DNA of 64,000 nucleotides from contig CAWDXD010000005.1 in NCBI GenBank assembly GCA_963806145.1, positions 180,917 to 244,916 of the forward strand, written 5' to 3'. Positions 52,227 to 61,220 of the stretch are shown piece by piece. Within the stretch, counting starts at the first letter, position 1. The number at the start of each line of letters is the position of its first letter. The notes under the pieces are model-generated. The model made no database searches. It was given only the letters and a program-made list of their open reading frames with translations, and was not told the DNA's origin. The position numbers and the translations under genes are program-made. This stretch comes from DASXKD01 sp963806145. Its GTDB lineage: Bacteria; Actinomycetota; Actinomycetes; Streptosporangiales; Streptosporangiaceae.

Positions 52227-52610
52227 TCATGCATGATGAGCGGGCTTTGCGAACACGTGGTCCACGCTGGTCGCGTGGTGCACGTGCGTCGCGGCGACGC
52301 CAGGGTGGGTAGCCAGCGTCAGGTCTTGCCGGCCGTGGTGTCGGGCTGTGCGGGTTTCGGTGGCGGTCCAGCTGGCTAGGAGGCTGAATTTCTCTTCGGT
52401 GGGTGAGCCGGGCTGGCCGGTGTAGATGGCAGGGAGGCCGGGGTCGGCGGGGAGTTCCATCGCGTTGGAGGCGACGATGAGGTCGCCGACGAGGGGTGGC
52501 GGAACCGCTTGGTCCCGGTGTGGTGCAGCCGGGCGTCGTGGGCGGCCCAGCGGGTGCAGAAGGCGTCGCTGCGGGTGGCGAGCTCGCTGACACGCCTACG
52601 ACCACCCTGG
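52227..52610 (-). pseudogene. C-terminal half of an MmyB-type XRE regulator, frameshifted
   Basis: The minus strand gives VSELATRSDAFCTRWAAHDA then RLHHTGTKRFRHP in one frame and VGDLIVASNAMELPADPGLP, AIYTGQPGSPTEEKFSLLASWTATE in another. This is the MmyB-like ligand-binding domain (R-W-A-x-H-D, H-P-x-V-G-D-L, Y-T-x-x-P-G-S-P-S-E). One indel near 52490 separates the frames. The HTH domain is missing. A relic. Confidence 0.65.
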
Positions 52611-52668
52611 CGGCCGCGCCGCGCGGGGAAGCTGGTTGCAGCCCTCCAAGGGGTGGTCGTTTCCGGCC

Positions 52669-52716
52669 AGAAGTTGGCCGGGGCGGTGCCTAGGTAGAAG
52701 TTGGCCGGGGCGGTGC
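52669..52716 (+). repeat. Short tandem direct repeat
   Basis: A 21-bp unit beginning AGAAGTTGGCCGGGG occurs at 52669-52689 and 52696-52716 (27-bp period). It lies in the debris between the MmyB and UspA relics. It may be slippage or part of an older rearrangement. Confidence 0.6.
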
Positions 52717-53308
52717 GCTGGCCGGACCGCTGTCCGGATGCCGGGTTCGGGACGCCGCCGCCGGTGGGTTGTGGGGTTGCCCGTTATCCGGCGAGATCTG
52801 GTCGGCGGTGAGCGTCCGGGGCCAGAACGCCCGTGCCAGCGCTGCACGGCGCGTTTCCCGGACGAGCGGGGGCGGCGGGACGGTCAAGACGGGGCACCGG
52901 GCGAGGGCCAGGTAGTAGCGGCTCACCCGGCCGCCCGCGATCCGGGCCAGGGCGCCGCGGCGGCCGGCCCCGCCACCAGCAGGTCACCGGGACGGCAGGC
53001 GGCGCTGACCAGGACCGGGCCGGGCCGCCCGCGCAAGATGACCGGCCGGACCGGCAGGTCGGCGGGCGGTTCTCCCCAGGCGAGGTTCAGCGTGTCCTGG
53101 AGCCGCTGCCGGGCGTCCTGGGCCCAGAGGCGGCGCAGCTCGTCGTCGGGGTACGCCGGTCGGCCAGGTCACCGTCGGGTGGCAGCCAGGCAAGAACGGG
53201 CACCAGGGCGGCATCGAGGTCGCGGGCTAGGTGCTGGGCGTAGCGCAGCACCCGGAGGCTGGCTGGTGAGCCGCTCGCGCCCACGATGACCCGGCGTGCA
53301 CTGGTCAC
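52690..53308 (-). pseudogene. UspA universal-stress-protein gene with frameshifts
   Basis: GTG at 53308, with AAGGAG before it. The first frame reads VTSARRVIVGASGSPASLRV, LRYAQHLARDLDAALVPVLA, WLPPDGDLADR, a normal UspA start. Near 53160 it shifts; the second frame gives YPDDELRRLWAQDARQRLQD and RPGPVLVSAACRPGDLLVAG. Near 52960 it shifts again to GGRVSRYYLALARCPVLTVP, the usual UspA end, though the ATP loop G-x2-G-x9-G-S/T is garbled. At least two indels. Single-domain UspA otherwise. Confidence 0.7.
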
Positions 53309-53399
53309 GGTAGCGCTCCTTCCTCTTCCTGCTAACTGGCTGTTGATAGGGGCCGGGCTGGCTGCAGCGGATGGTTGCTGGCTTGCTGCCCGGCCGGGT

Positions 53400-53592
53400 C
53401 TAGGTGTGGGTTCGGGCGGTGGCGGGCAGCTTTCGCGCCATCGGTGCCCGGCCCAAGGCCACCGCCGCGATGGCGGCGGACAGCGCGGCCCCGCCGCGAT
53501 CAGGGTGATCTGCCAACGGCCGGCCCTGCCCTGGGAGCGTGTACGTGCTCCCGTTGCCCGCCGCCTTGGCCGTGGCCGCTGTGGGGTAGCCC
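53400..53592 (-). pseudogene. Small membrane protein fragment
   Basis: Reads RWQITLIAAG in one frame and AALSAAIAAVALGRAPMARK in the next, ending at a TAG (53400-53402). It resembles common actinomycete small TM proteins (RWQ-x-x-L-I-A-x-G-A-A-L). One indel splits it. It lies directly after the lipoprotein gene on the same strand. Confidence 0.4.
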
Positions 53593-54237
53593 TCACCGCG
53601 GAAGCCTGATGCCGCCGAGGAAAAGCTGAAAGGCGGCGCGGTCAGCGCGGTGGTCGGCGGCGGCCCCGGACGGGTCTTGGGATGCGAACACGAAAGCGGT
53701 CCCAGCGTGGATGGTGACCGCGGTCTCCACCAGGAAGCCGCTGCCTGGCGGGCATTGCACGCCCAGCAGCCGGGCGGGTTCGCCGCCGATCGTGATCGCC
53801 TGGTCGGATTGCGGGACGGCCGGGCACGGGTGGGCGGCGGCGGCGGCCCGGATGGCCGCTGTGGCGTAAGCCGCCAGGCTGTCCCGCGTTGGTGCCGCCA
53901 CCGCCCAGGCCTCGAGCCCGCCGGGCCCGTCGAAGAGGTCGACGGCGCTGTCCTCGGTGCCGGGGGCGCCCTTGCCGTTCCACTGCCGTGTGGCCGGCCT
54001 GTTGGCGGTCCAGCCCGGGGGCAGCGCCTCGGTGTAGCCGTAGTGCCGGGAGGTGAAGATGCGGGCCGCGGCGGGCGTGCTGGCCGCCGCGGCCCGCGAT
54101 CGCGTGGGCGTGGCGCTCGGGCCAGCGGTGACCGGCGACGCGCAGCCCGCCAGGACGGCGGCGATGATGAAGAGCGCGAGGAGCGCTGGCCATTCGCGGA
54201 GCGGCCGGCGCTGGCCGCTGCGCATCTGCGGGGTCAT
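53593..54237 (-). CDS. Lipoprotein paralogous to the sigma-linked membrane protein
   Basis: 214 residues from the ATG at 54237. Signal and lipobox: WPALLALFIIAAVLAGCASP. Mature part: SRHYGYTEALPPGWTANRPA, VDLFDGPGGLEAWAVAAPTR, AITIGGEPARLLGVQCPPGSG, FLVETAVTIHAGTAFVFASQ. This domain is about 60% identical by eye to that of the protein at 54633-55322, so they arose by duplication. Two Cys (HPCPAV, VQCPPG) are conserved in both and may pair. Role unknown; possibly a sensor or partner for the SigE-like sigma factor. Coupled to the ORF upstream (ATGA). Confidence 0.75.
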   Translation of the reverse strand: MTPQMRSGQRRPLREWPALLALFIIAAVLAGCASPVTAGPSATPTRSRAAAASTPAAARIFTSRHYGYTEALPPGWTANRPATRQWNGKGAPGTEDSAVDLFDGPGGLEAWAVAAPTRDSLAAYATAAIRAAAAAHPCPAVPQSDQAITIGGEPARLLGVQCPPGSGFLVETAVTIHAGTAFVFASQDPSGAAADHRADRAAFQLFLGGIRLPR

Positions 54238-54548
54238 CGGCGCCGGTCCTCGGCTATCCAGGGTGCCTGCAGCTCGGCCATCCGGCGGGAGGCGTAGTTC
54301 ATTTCCGCTACCGTCAGCCGGAGCCGGTACCAAAGAAGCCGGAGCCGTTCGCGGCCGGACCAGGAGACCGACTTCTCTAGCTGCCGCCTCTTGATGGGGT
54401 TGGCCGAACTGGGGGGCCGGGCCGGTGCTGGCTGCCGTGCTCGGTGGGTGCGGGCGCCCCGGGGGCTCGTTGTCTGCGGTTGGCTGTCTTGGGTACATCG
54501 TGATCTCCATGGTGGCTTGGCCAGGTTTTGGCCGGGTTGCGTGCCCAA
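54234..54548 (-). CDS. Small basic protein coupled to the lipoprotein gene
   Basis: The frame ending at 54234-54236 reads RQLEKSVSWSGRERLRLLWY then RLRLTVAEMNYASRRMAELQ and APWIAEDRRR. It overlaps the lipoprotein ATG (ATGA). The amphipathic, Arg/Leu-rich helix is coding-like. The N-terminal part before IKRRQLEK is doubtful; another frame (MYPRQPTADNEPPGRPHPPS) looks better there, so an indel near 54400 is possible. Unknown function. Confidence 0.4.
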   Translation of the reverse strand: MGTQPGQNLAKPPWRSRCTQDSQPQTTSPRGARTHRARQPAPARPPSSANPIKRRQLEKSVSWSGRERLRLLWYRLRLTVAEMNYASRRMAELQAPWIAEDRRR

Positions 54549-54632
54549 TATGGGCAGCTGATGGGTGCAGTAGTGACCGCCTCGGGCGTCACTATCGGCG
54601 CGCGGGTGGCGTGGTCCCTCGTTGGGGAGCCC

Positions 54633-55322
54633 TTACGGTGGAAGCCGGATGCCAGCCAGGAATTTGCGGAAGGCGGCGGCAGGCTGGTCGGCCCGGGTGG
54701 TCCCCGGCGCGGGCTGGGATGCGAACACGAACCCGGTGCCGTTGTGGACGGTGACCGCGATCTCCACCAGGAAACCGCTGCCTGCCGGGCATTGCATGCC
54801 CGCCAGCCGGGCGGGTGCCCCGCCGATCCTGATGGCCTGGTCGGTTTGCGGCGGCGCGCACGGATGGGCGGCGCGGGCGGCCCGGATGACCGCTGTCGTG
54901 TAGGACTGCAGGCGCTTCTTCGTTGGTGCCGCGTACGCCCAGGCCTGGACGCCGCGAGGTCCGGCGAACAGGTCCACGACGGGTCTGTCGTAGCCGGGGC
55001 CGCCCGTCCCATTCCACTGGCGGGTTGCCTGCCGGGCGAGCCGCCAGCCCGCGGGGAGCGCCTCGGTGTAGCCGTAGTGCCCGGAGGTGACCATGCGGGC
55101 CGCGGCGGGGCCGGTGGTTGATGGCCCGGGTCCGCGGCCAAGCGCCCCGATGCCCACCGGGATGAGGGCGGCGATGGCCGCTACGGCCACGGCCCCGGCC
55201 GCGAACTCGACCACCCGCCGCCGGATCACCCGGCGGCGCACCGCCTCCACGCTGACCCGGCGCGGGGGTTCGCCAGCGGCCGCCTCCAGCAGGTCCCGCA
55301 ACTGCCCGTCCATCCCGTTCAC
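54633..55322 (-). CDS. Single-pass membrane protein coupled to a SigE-like sigma factor
   Basis: 229 residues from a GTG at 55322 overlapping the sigma stop (GTGA). An N-terminal cytosolic part (MDGQLRDLLEAAAGEPPRRV, SVEAVRRRVIRRRVVE), one TM helix (FAAGAVAVAAIAALIPVGIG), then an outside domain: SGHYGYTEALPAGWRLARQA, VDLFAGPRGVQAWAYAAPTK, AIRIGGAPARLAGMQCPAGSG. The position is that of an anti-sigma or sensor partner, but no zinc-binding anti-sigma motif is seen. Paralogue of the lipoprotein at 53593-54237. Confidence 0.75.
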   Translation of the reverse strand: MNGMDGQLRDLLEAAAGEPPRRVSVEAVRRRVIRRRVVEFAAGAVAVAAIAALIPVGIGALGRGPGPSTTGPAAARMVTSGHYGYTEALPAGWRLARQATRQWNGTGGPGYDRPVVDLFAGPRGVQAWAYAAPTKKRLQSYTTAVIRAARAAHPCAPPQTDQAIRIGGAPARLAGMQCPAGSGFLVEIAVTVHNGTGFVFASQPAPGTTRADQPAAAFRKFLAGIRLPP

Positions 55323-55832
55323 TGGCTCTCCCGATCCATCAACCCGGCCAGCCGCGGGTCCTCGCGCAACCGGGCCACCGCGTGCGCCAGCGTGGCCTTG
55401 ACCGTCCCGACCGCGCAGTCCAGCACCTGCGCCACCTGCGCCTCGGACAGGTCGTCGAACACCCGCAGCACCAGCACCGCCCGCTGCCGGGCGGTCAGCG
55501 ACCGCAGCGCGCCCTGCACCGTGATGCGCACCGCCACCTCGGCCGCCAGATCCCCCGCCCGCCGAGCGGTCGGGCACGGTCTCGGTGGCCCGCTCGCCCC
55601 ACCATCGCCGCCGCCGCCAGCTCGCCCAGCTGTTCACCATCGCGCGGCGGACATAGATCTCCGGGTCATCGCGCCGCCGGATCCGCTCCCACCGCGGCCA
55701 CGACCGCACCAGCGCCGTCTGCACCAGGTCCTCGGCCAGCGCCCAGTCACCGGTCAGCAGCCACGCCGTCCGCTGCAGCGCCCGCTGGCGCGCCTCGACG
55801 AACTGCGCGAACCCCTCCGCCTCGGCGTCCAC
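55319..55832 (-). pseudogene. SigE-family ECF sigma factor with a G-run frameshift
   Basis: GTG at 55832 after GGAGGGGG. Region 2: FAQFVEARQRALQRTAWLLT, GDWALAEDLVQTALVRSWPR, then DDPEIYVRRAMVNSWASWRR. Near 55562 (a run GGCGGGGGAT) the frame shifts; region 4 follows in the other frame: RSLTARQRAVLVLRVFDDLS, EAQVAQVLDCAVGTVKATLA. Removing one G gives a normal 170-residue sigma of the SigE/sigma-70 (actinobacterial TIGR02983) type. Ends at 55319. Confidence 0.8.
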
Positions 55833-56148
55833 CGCCCCCTCCGGCCAGCTCGATGCATCTACTCATACGACTACCTGGCTACCGCCAAAGGTTTACCCCC
55901 ACCGAACAAAATGTGCCGGCCAGCTCAGCGCCGGAGGGCAAGACCGCGTTCTCCCGGCGCCAGGCGATATCGCACAGGTACGGGCCGGTGCAGCTGGCAG
56001 CCGCCTCGTAGCTGACCAGGCCCGGGCACCCGCAGGGCCGGGTGACCTCCGCTTGAACAAGCCCGGGCGCTCCAACCGGCACTCGTGACGCGCTGGACTA
56101 GCACGCCGATGGCCTCGGCCTCCTGGCCCGCGCCGAACAGCACACCGG
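55833..56148. other. Gap between the sigma gene and the small exported ORF
   Basis: Contains several overlapping minus-strand frames without clear signals. One reads CGCPGLVSYEAAASCTGPYL with several Cys, another EVGVAGVLFGAGQEAEAIGV. They may be the frameshifted continuation of the exported ORF at 56149-56349. Nothing is certain. Confidence 0.35.
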
Positions 56149-56349
56149 CTACGCCCAGTTCTGCCGCGCCGCCAAGGAACACCCACGCCACGCGGCCGTG
56201 ATCAACATCGCCGGCGCTGCGGCGGCTGCCCCGAGCGCGATCAGGGCAACCGCGGACAAGGCAGCCGAAGCAGCCCAGGCGGCGCCACGGAGGGAACCCC
56301 GGCCTCGGCGCCGCCTGGCTGGCCGCCCGGCAAGAGAGTTACTTTTCAT
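56149..56349 (-). CDS. Small putative exported protein
   Basis: 66 residues from the ATG at 56349 (AAGGAGG, 6 bp before). The start MKSNSLAGRPARRRRGRGSL is followed by a hydrophobic stretch (AAWAASAALSAVALIALGAA) and Ala-x-Ala sites, a signal peptide of Tat-like or Sec type (many Arg). The mature part is short and looks truncated by a frameshift. It is 97 bp downstream of the LuxR gene on the same strand. Confidence 0.4.
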   Translation of the reverse strand: MKSNSLAGRPARRRRGRGSLRGAAWAASAALSAVALIALGAAAAAPAMLITAAWRGCSLAARQNWA

Positions 56350-56446
56350 GACGGCCTCCTTCGACTCTGGGCGAGTTAAAGGGACCGTACGGCGGTTGGC
56401 CCGGGTGCCGAATCGGCGTGATTGCCCAGTTTCCCGGCGGTGATGC

Positions 56447-59047
56447 CTAGCTTTCCGCCGTGCCGGCCAGCCCAAGCCGGGCGGCGTGGGCGGCGGCGGC
56501 GCTGCGGGTCGGGGCGTCCAGTTTGACCAGCACGGCGGAGACGTGATGATCGACAGTCCTGGTGGAGAGGAACAGCTTGGCGGCGATCTCAGCGTTGCCG
56601 TGCCCGGCGCAGATCAGGTCCAGCACCTCCCGCTCGCGGCGGGTCAGCCCGAGCGGATCGGTCTGGGTCGCGGCCCGCGGCCCGGCCGGGATCGCGCGGA
56701 TGCCGAGCTGGCGCATCTTGTGCCGGGTGAGCTGGGCGGCGGCCGCGGCACCGAACTTGGTAAGGAGTTTCAGGGCCTGGCGCAGCGGCGCCTCCTCGTT
56801 GGCGTCGTGCAGGGCCAGCGCCGCCTCATACGGGCAGTCCAGGCCGGCCAACAGCCGCGCCGCTTCCGCCCACTCGCCCGCCACCAGCAGCCGGTAAGGC
56901 TCGGCTAGTTCCCCGCGCGGTGAACGATCCGACCTGGTGCGCCGCAGCCAGACGGCGATCTCGCCGCGCTCCCATCCGTCCGAGCCGGCCGCTGCCTCAT
57001 CGGCCAGCTCGGCCTCACGTACGGCAAGGCGCAGCTCGCCCTGCAGCCACTGCGCCTCGGCACGGGCCAGCCGCACAGGGATGATGGACTGTGGCTCACC
57101 GCTGGCGTCCGCGGTCGCCGCCGCCTCGTCGAGATGCTCCCAGGCACCCGGCTCGCCGCGCCTGACCCGGATCACACCGAGCACGTGCAGAGGGCGGAAG
57201 CGGTCGAGCGGGGACAGGTCCGCGCTAGACAGCAGCGCGGTGCTGAGCGCCACCGCCTCATCCCAGCGCCCGGTGCGCTCCAGGGCAGCCGCCCGCTCTG
57301 CCCGCAGGAAGCCCGTGCCCAAACCGAGATCGTGCTCCTCGCAGTAGGCGACGCCATCGGTGAAATACCGCTCTGCCTCGGCGAATCGCCGCTGATCGAC
57401 ATAACTGCCGTGGAGGTTCATGAAGGCCTGGCCCGCCTGGTGGTCGAGCCCCGCCGAGAGCGCGACGTCCAGCGCCTGGCGCAGGTAGCTGGTCCACTCT
57501 CCGCCCATGCGTTTAACCGAGCAGCCCTGGGTGTTGAGCGCGTCGCTGAGCACATCGAGCGCGCCCAGCGGCCCGGCGATCGCCTGCGCCCGCACCGCCA
57601 GCTCGATCGCCGCCTGATGCTCGGCATTCAGCATCCGCCTGCGGGCCAGGCTGGAGTACGCACGCGCGAGCTCGACGGTGGGGCCGAGCGGTTCCAGGAC
57701 CGTCACCGCGGCCTCGGCCGCGGCGACCGAATCGGGGCCCCGGCCCAGCGGCTGTAGCGCGTAAGACAGGTTGCGCAACGTGCCGCCCTCGCGCACGCGG
57801 TTACCGGCCTGACGCCACAGCCTCAGCGCCCGCTCGCCAGCATCGACCGCATCCTGGAGCCGGCCGATCAGCATCAGCTCGAAGCCAAGCCCGTCATACA
57901 GCCCGGCGATCACGGCCGGGTCGGCGTCGGCGGTAAACCGCAGGGCGCGCTCATACTGCGCGGCCGCCTCCCGGTGTGAGGCCAGCTCAGCCGCCTGCCG
58001 CGCGGCCCGCGGCGCATGGCGCAGCACCGCTGGCCGGTCGCCCGCCGCCTCGGCGTGAAACGCCATCCGCGCATCGTCGCCGCATCCCAGCAAACCAAGA
58101 CCAGCCAGGATCCGGGCATGCATGCCGGCCCGGCGATGCGGGGCGACTGCCTGCTCCACCGCCAGCCGCGCGATCTCATGCCGGAACCCCAGCCACTGTC
58201 CGTCCACAGCCAGCAAGCCCGACGCCAAAAGCTCGTCGAGCACCGGCAGCGGACACGCGATGACCGACGTCAGCAGATCCAGCTCCACGCGGGCGCCGGT
58301 CAGCGCCGCAACATCCAGCACCTCCCGGGACCCGCCGCCCAGCCGCGCCGCCCGCGCCAGCACCGCATCGCGCGCCGACGCCGGCACGGCACCCAGCCCT
58401 GCCTGCACCACTTCGGTGACATAGAACGGGTTCCCGCTCGTCAGCCAATACAGCTCGGCTGCGTCCAGGCCGGTCCCGCCGGCCAGGATCCGCACCGCAT
58501 CCGCCGACAGCGGCGCAAGGTCCATCCGCCGCGTCGACCGCTGCCGGGCGATCTCCCCCAAAGCAGCTCGCAGCGGATCGTCCGCCGCCAGGTCTTCGCC
58601 CCGGTAGGTGGCGATCAGCAGCACCGGCGCATCCCGCAGCCGCCGGCCAAGGAACCGCAACAGGTCGACGGTGGCCTCATCGGCCCAGTGGATGTCCTCC
58701 ACGACCAGCACGCTCAACGTGCCCGGCTCGCTGACTTGGCGCAGCAACGCGCGAAACAGATCCTCACGGGCCGCACCGGCCCGGCACAGAGCTTCCAGCT
58801 CCCCGCCCAGCTGACCAGCCCAGTCGAACAGCGGCCCCAGCGGGCGCGGGGTAAACAGGCCATCACAAGCCCCCCACGACCAGCGGGCATCCGGCAGGTC
58901 GTTTCGCAACTGTTCCACCAGGGCCGACTTGCCGATGCCGGCCTCCCCCGCCACCAGGACCAGCCGCCCACCGCCCTGCCGCGCCTCGCGCGCGTACCCA
59001 GCCAGCGCCGCCAAACACGCCCCCCGCTCCAGCAACCGCACGATCAC
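56447..59047 (-). CDS. LAL-family LuxR regulator with ATPase domain
   Basis: 866 residues. Walker A GEAGIGKSALVEQL at about 35, Walker B VLVVEDIHWADEATVDLL at about 115, further AAA/STAND motifs (IATYRGEDL), then a long TPR-like helical part (residues 330-790, repeats such as YERALRFTADADPAVIAGLY). C-terminal LuxR HTH: LTRREREVLDLICAGHGNAE, IAAKLFLSTRTVDHHVSAVL. Large ATP-binding LuxR regulators often activate secondary-metabolite or sugar genes. It is intact, unlike many neighbours. The target is unknown. Confidence 0.92.
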   Translation of the reverse strand: MIVRLLERGACLAALAGYAREARQGGGRLVLVAGEAGIGKSALVEQLRNDLPDARWSWGACDGLFTPRPLGPLFDWAGQLGGELEALCRAGAAREDLFRALLRQVSEPGTLSVLVVEDIHWADEATVDLLRFLGRRLRDAPVLLIATYRGEDLAADDPLRAALGEIARQRSTRRMDLAPLSADAVRILAGGTGLDAAELYWLTSGNPFYVTEVVQAGLGAVPASARDAVLARAARLGGGSREVLDVAALTGARVELDLLTSVIACPLPVLDELLASGLLAVDGQWLGFRHEIARLAVEQAVAPHRRAGMHARILAGLGLLGCGDDARMAFHAEAAGDRPAVLRHAPRAARQAAELASHREAAAQYERALRFTADADPAVIAGLYDGLGFELMLIGRLQDAVDAGERALRLWRQAGNRVREGGTLRNLSYALQPLGRGPDSVAAAEAAVTVLEPLGPTVELARAYSSLARRRMLNAEHQAAIELAVRAQAIAGPLGALDVLSDALNTQGCSVKRMGGEWTSYLRQALDVALSAGLDHQAGQAFMNLHGSYVDQRRFAEAERYFTDGVAYCEEHDLGLGTGFLRAERAAALERTGRWDEAVALSTALLSSADLSPLDRFRPLHVLGVIRVRRGEPGAWEHLDEAAATADASGEPQSIIPVRLARAEAQWLQGELRLAVREAELADEAAAGSDGWERGEIAVWLRRTRSDRSPRGELAEPYRLLVAGEWAEAARLLAGLDCPYEAALALHDANEEAPLRQALKLLTKFGAAAAAQLTRHKMRQLGIRAIPAGPRAATQTDPLGLTRREREVLDLICAGHGNAEIAAKLFLSTRTVDHHVSAVLVKLDAPTRSAAAAHAARLGLAGTAES

Positions 59048-60013
59048 AGTGTCCCCTTGCCTGCCCTCATTTCCAACTCTTGACCCTGATGAAGCTCAGT
59101 GATGTAGGGGTGGCTCCTGGCGCCCAGATCCGGCCGTCTTGCTAGTCAGCGCGTCGCTGCGCCGATCGCAACCAGGTACCGGAAGGGCGCTACGAACCGG
59201 CGCACGGGGGTCTTGCACAGCTTGACGTGTCCGTGCGCCTGCCCTCCTGCCGAGGGAGGCAGATAATTCCCGTCCCGCGCAGAATCGGTTATTCGGTGTC
59301 CGCGGCCCCCCTACCCGTCCGGTCGACGACATACGCCCGATTCGGCGTTATGCGGGTGATCGGGGCGACCGCTGAACTCGATGTCACCTTCCGTAGCGCC
59401 GGTGGGCGAGGATGAGGTTGCCGCCCTCGGCGGTCACTCGCGAGCGAGGCTGTCTGCATTCGCCTATTTGACGCCCCCGTAGCGCCCGGAAGCTCAGCCA
59501 AAAGCTCCAGCCAACGAGGCTTGGCATCGACATGACGGAGCTGCCAGGACGGGTGACAGCGAGCGTTCCAGCGTGCCGTCGCATGCCATGCGTGGCGGTG
59601 GGGTCGGCGTCCCGCGCGGTGTCGGCAAGGTCGCTTCCTGATCTTGATCGTTCTGCCGCTTCCCCGGAACCATAATCCGTTCGCTTTGACGCTTGGCCAC
59701 CATCTGACGATCATGGCGATGCACGGTGTGGGGCTGGCCTCGCGGAGGCGGGGCTACAGCTACATCATGGCCGGATGATGTGGCCGTCAGTTGGACAGCG
59801 CGCTCGGTACCCCTACGAGGCATCTTCCGCCCCTTCACATAGCTTCGCTTGCCCCCTCAGCATCATCCAAATGATCTTGCTGTCTGCACGCTTCCGCCCC
59901 TTCTGTCATCATCGACTCCGCCAAGTCTTCGACTACACACCTATGCATCAAGATGATCAAGGCCAATTCTGTTCAAGATCGAAAATCGTACTGAGGAGCG
60001 AGAGGAGGCGGTC
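59048..60013. other. Nearly 1 kb without a recognisable gene
   Basis: I find no frame with family likeness on either strand. Overall the part from 59800 to 60013 is more AT-rich and has short repeats (CTTCCGCCCCTTC at about 59826 and 59890; several ATCATC/ATGATC boxes). It precedes the relaxase gene and might have held an origin of transfer or replication genes now lost. Start of the relaxase remnant has GAGAGGAGG at about 60000. Confidence 0.4.
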
Positions 60014-60724
60014 GTGTCAGTCGTCCTCAGCATCGCGTGCGGGCACTACGCCTCGTACCCGTTCAAGGCGACCGGCGCTGCCGAAAGCCCGGTCATCACC
60101 GGACAGTGTGAGGCGGGCTATTACCTCTCGGTCGTGGAGAAGGGCGGCGAGCCCGCCGGTACCCGGCGGTTCGGGCTCGAGTGGGCCTACCGGCCCGCCA
60201 GCAAGGGCCGGTTGATCGCCGGGTTCCCCAAGAAAGCGGTCGCCCAGTTCTCCTCCCGCCGGGCGCAGATCACCAAGACCACGCTCGCGCTCGCCGAGCA
60301 GTATGAGAAAACTGTCGGCACGGGCTGGATCAGCGGGCACTGGGCGAGCAGGGGTCGGTTCGCCAACGCGATGACGCACCGCGCAAAGTGGCCCGGCGCG
60401 CTGGACTTCACCGCGCTGCTGCACTGCTGGGAACGGGCCTCGCGAGTGGCCGAGCTTGAGACGCTGCGCGACTTCGCACGAACCGTCTGGCGTAGCGCCC
60501 CGACGCAACGGCACGGACAGGGACGTGCCGAGACACACGCGTCGAACTCGCGAGCATGTCTGCGCGGCTCGCGTCGCGCGGCGAACTCACGCACGCGCAA
60601 GAACGTGCGGTCATGGCCGCCGGTCTCGCGCGGGCGCAAGAGTCACGAGCAGGCCGCTGCGCTGCTCGGCACCGGCCTCTGGCAACTGCAGGCGCAGCTA
60701 CACGCGTGCGCGGCTGGAGGTTAG
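60014..60724 (+). pseudogene. MobF/TrwC-type relaxase with large internal deletion
   Basis: The frame opens MSVVLSIACGHYASYPFKAT and AGYYLSVVEKGGEPAG, the usual start of actinobacterial MobF relaxases. It then jumps to RRFGLEWAYRPASKGRLIAG and FPKKAVAQFSSRRAQITKTT LAL-AEQYEK, a segment normally several hundred residues later. The catalytic Tyr and the H-x-H-x-x-x metal motif and the helicase part are missing. The last third is Arg/Ser-rich nonsense. So conjugation functions are lost. Overlaps the excisionase start region (TTAGGTGAG). Confidence 0.65.
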
Positions 60725-61159
60725 GTGAGCGATCAGGCTAGGCCGCTGCTCCCGGCGGCGCCAGCTGACAATGTGGTGCCGCTGCCTGGTGTACTCGAGG
60801 CGGTAATCCGGGCGCTGGCTGGCGCGCTTAGCACTGGCGGCACCCCGTCGGCACCATCGGCCGATCCCGCCGTTGACAAGCCACTGCTGGACCTGGAAGA
60901 GACAGCAGGGCTTCTTGGTGTAAGCCGGATGACGGTCGCACGCATGGCCGATGAGGGACGGCTGCCATCGGTGGTCATACGCCGAGGGCGGGTGCAGAAA
61001 ATACGCCGTATCCCACGGGCATTCGTGGACCGGATAGTCGCAGACGCTTGCGCTGGCGCGGAGGTGGACTTGGAGGAGTACACGGCCGCCTGGCTCGCTG
61101 AGCACGCCCCGGCCAACCCCAAGGCAAGCACGACCTTCCATTGTGATGACGTGACATGA
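60725..61159 (+). CDS. Excisionase-like HTH protein (Xis)
   Basis: 144 residues; GTG at 60725 directly after the relaxase frame. HTH_17/MerR-like domain at about 53-105: PLLDLEETAGLLGVSRMTVA then RMADEGRLPSVVIRRGRVQK and IRRIPRAFVDRIVADA. Proteins of this type drive excision with the integrase in actinobacterial integrative elements and sit near int as here. The N-terminal 50 residues are Pro/Ala-rich. Confidence 0.8.
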   Translation: MSDQARPLLPAAPADNVVPLPGVLEAVIRALAGALSTGGTPSAPSADPAVDKPLLDLEETAGLLGVSRMTVARMADEGRLPSVVIRRGRVQKIRRIPRAFVDRIVADACAGAEVDLEEYTAAWLAEHAPANPKASTTFHCDDVT

Positions 61160-61220
61160 ATGGAGCTGCGTCCAGGTGAGCGAACGTGCGCGAGCAGGAT
61201 GTGCGGCATACCCTGAGGTT

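Noticed and set aside
59048..60013. Hidden genes in the 1-kb gap before the relaxase
   Set aside because: All frames there lack family likeness, RBS and consistent codon bias.
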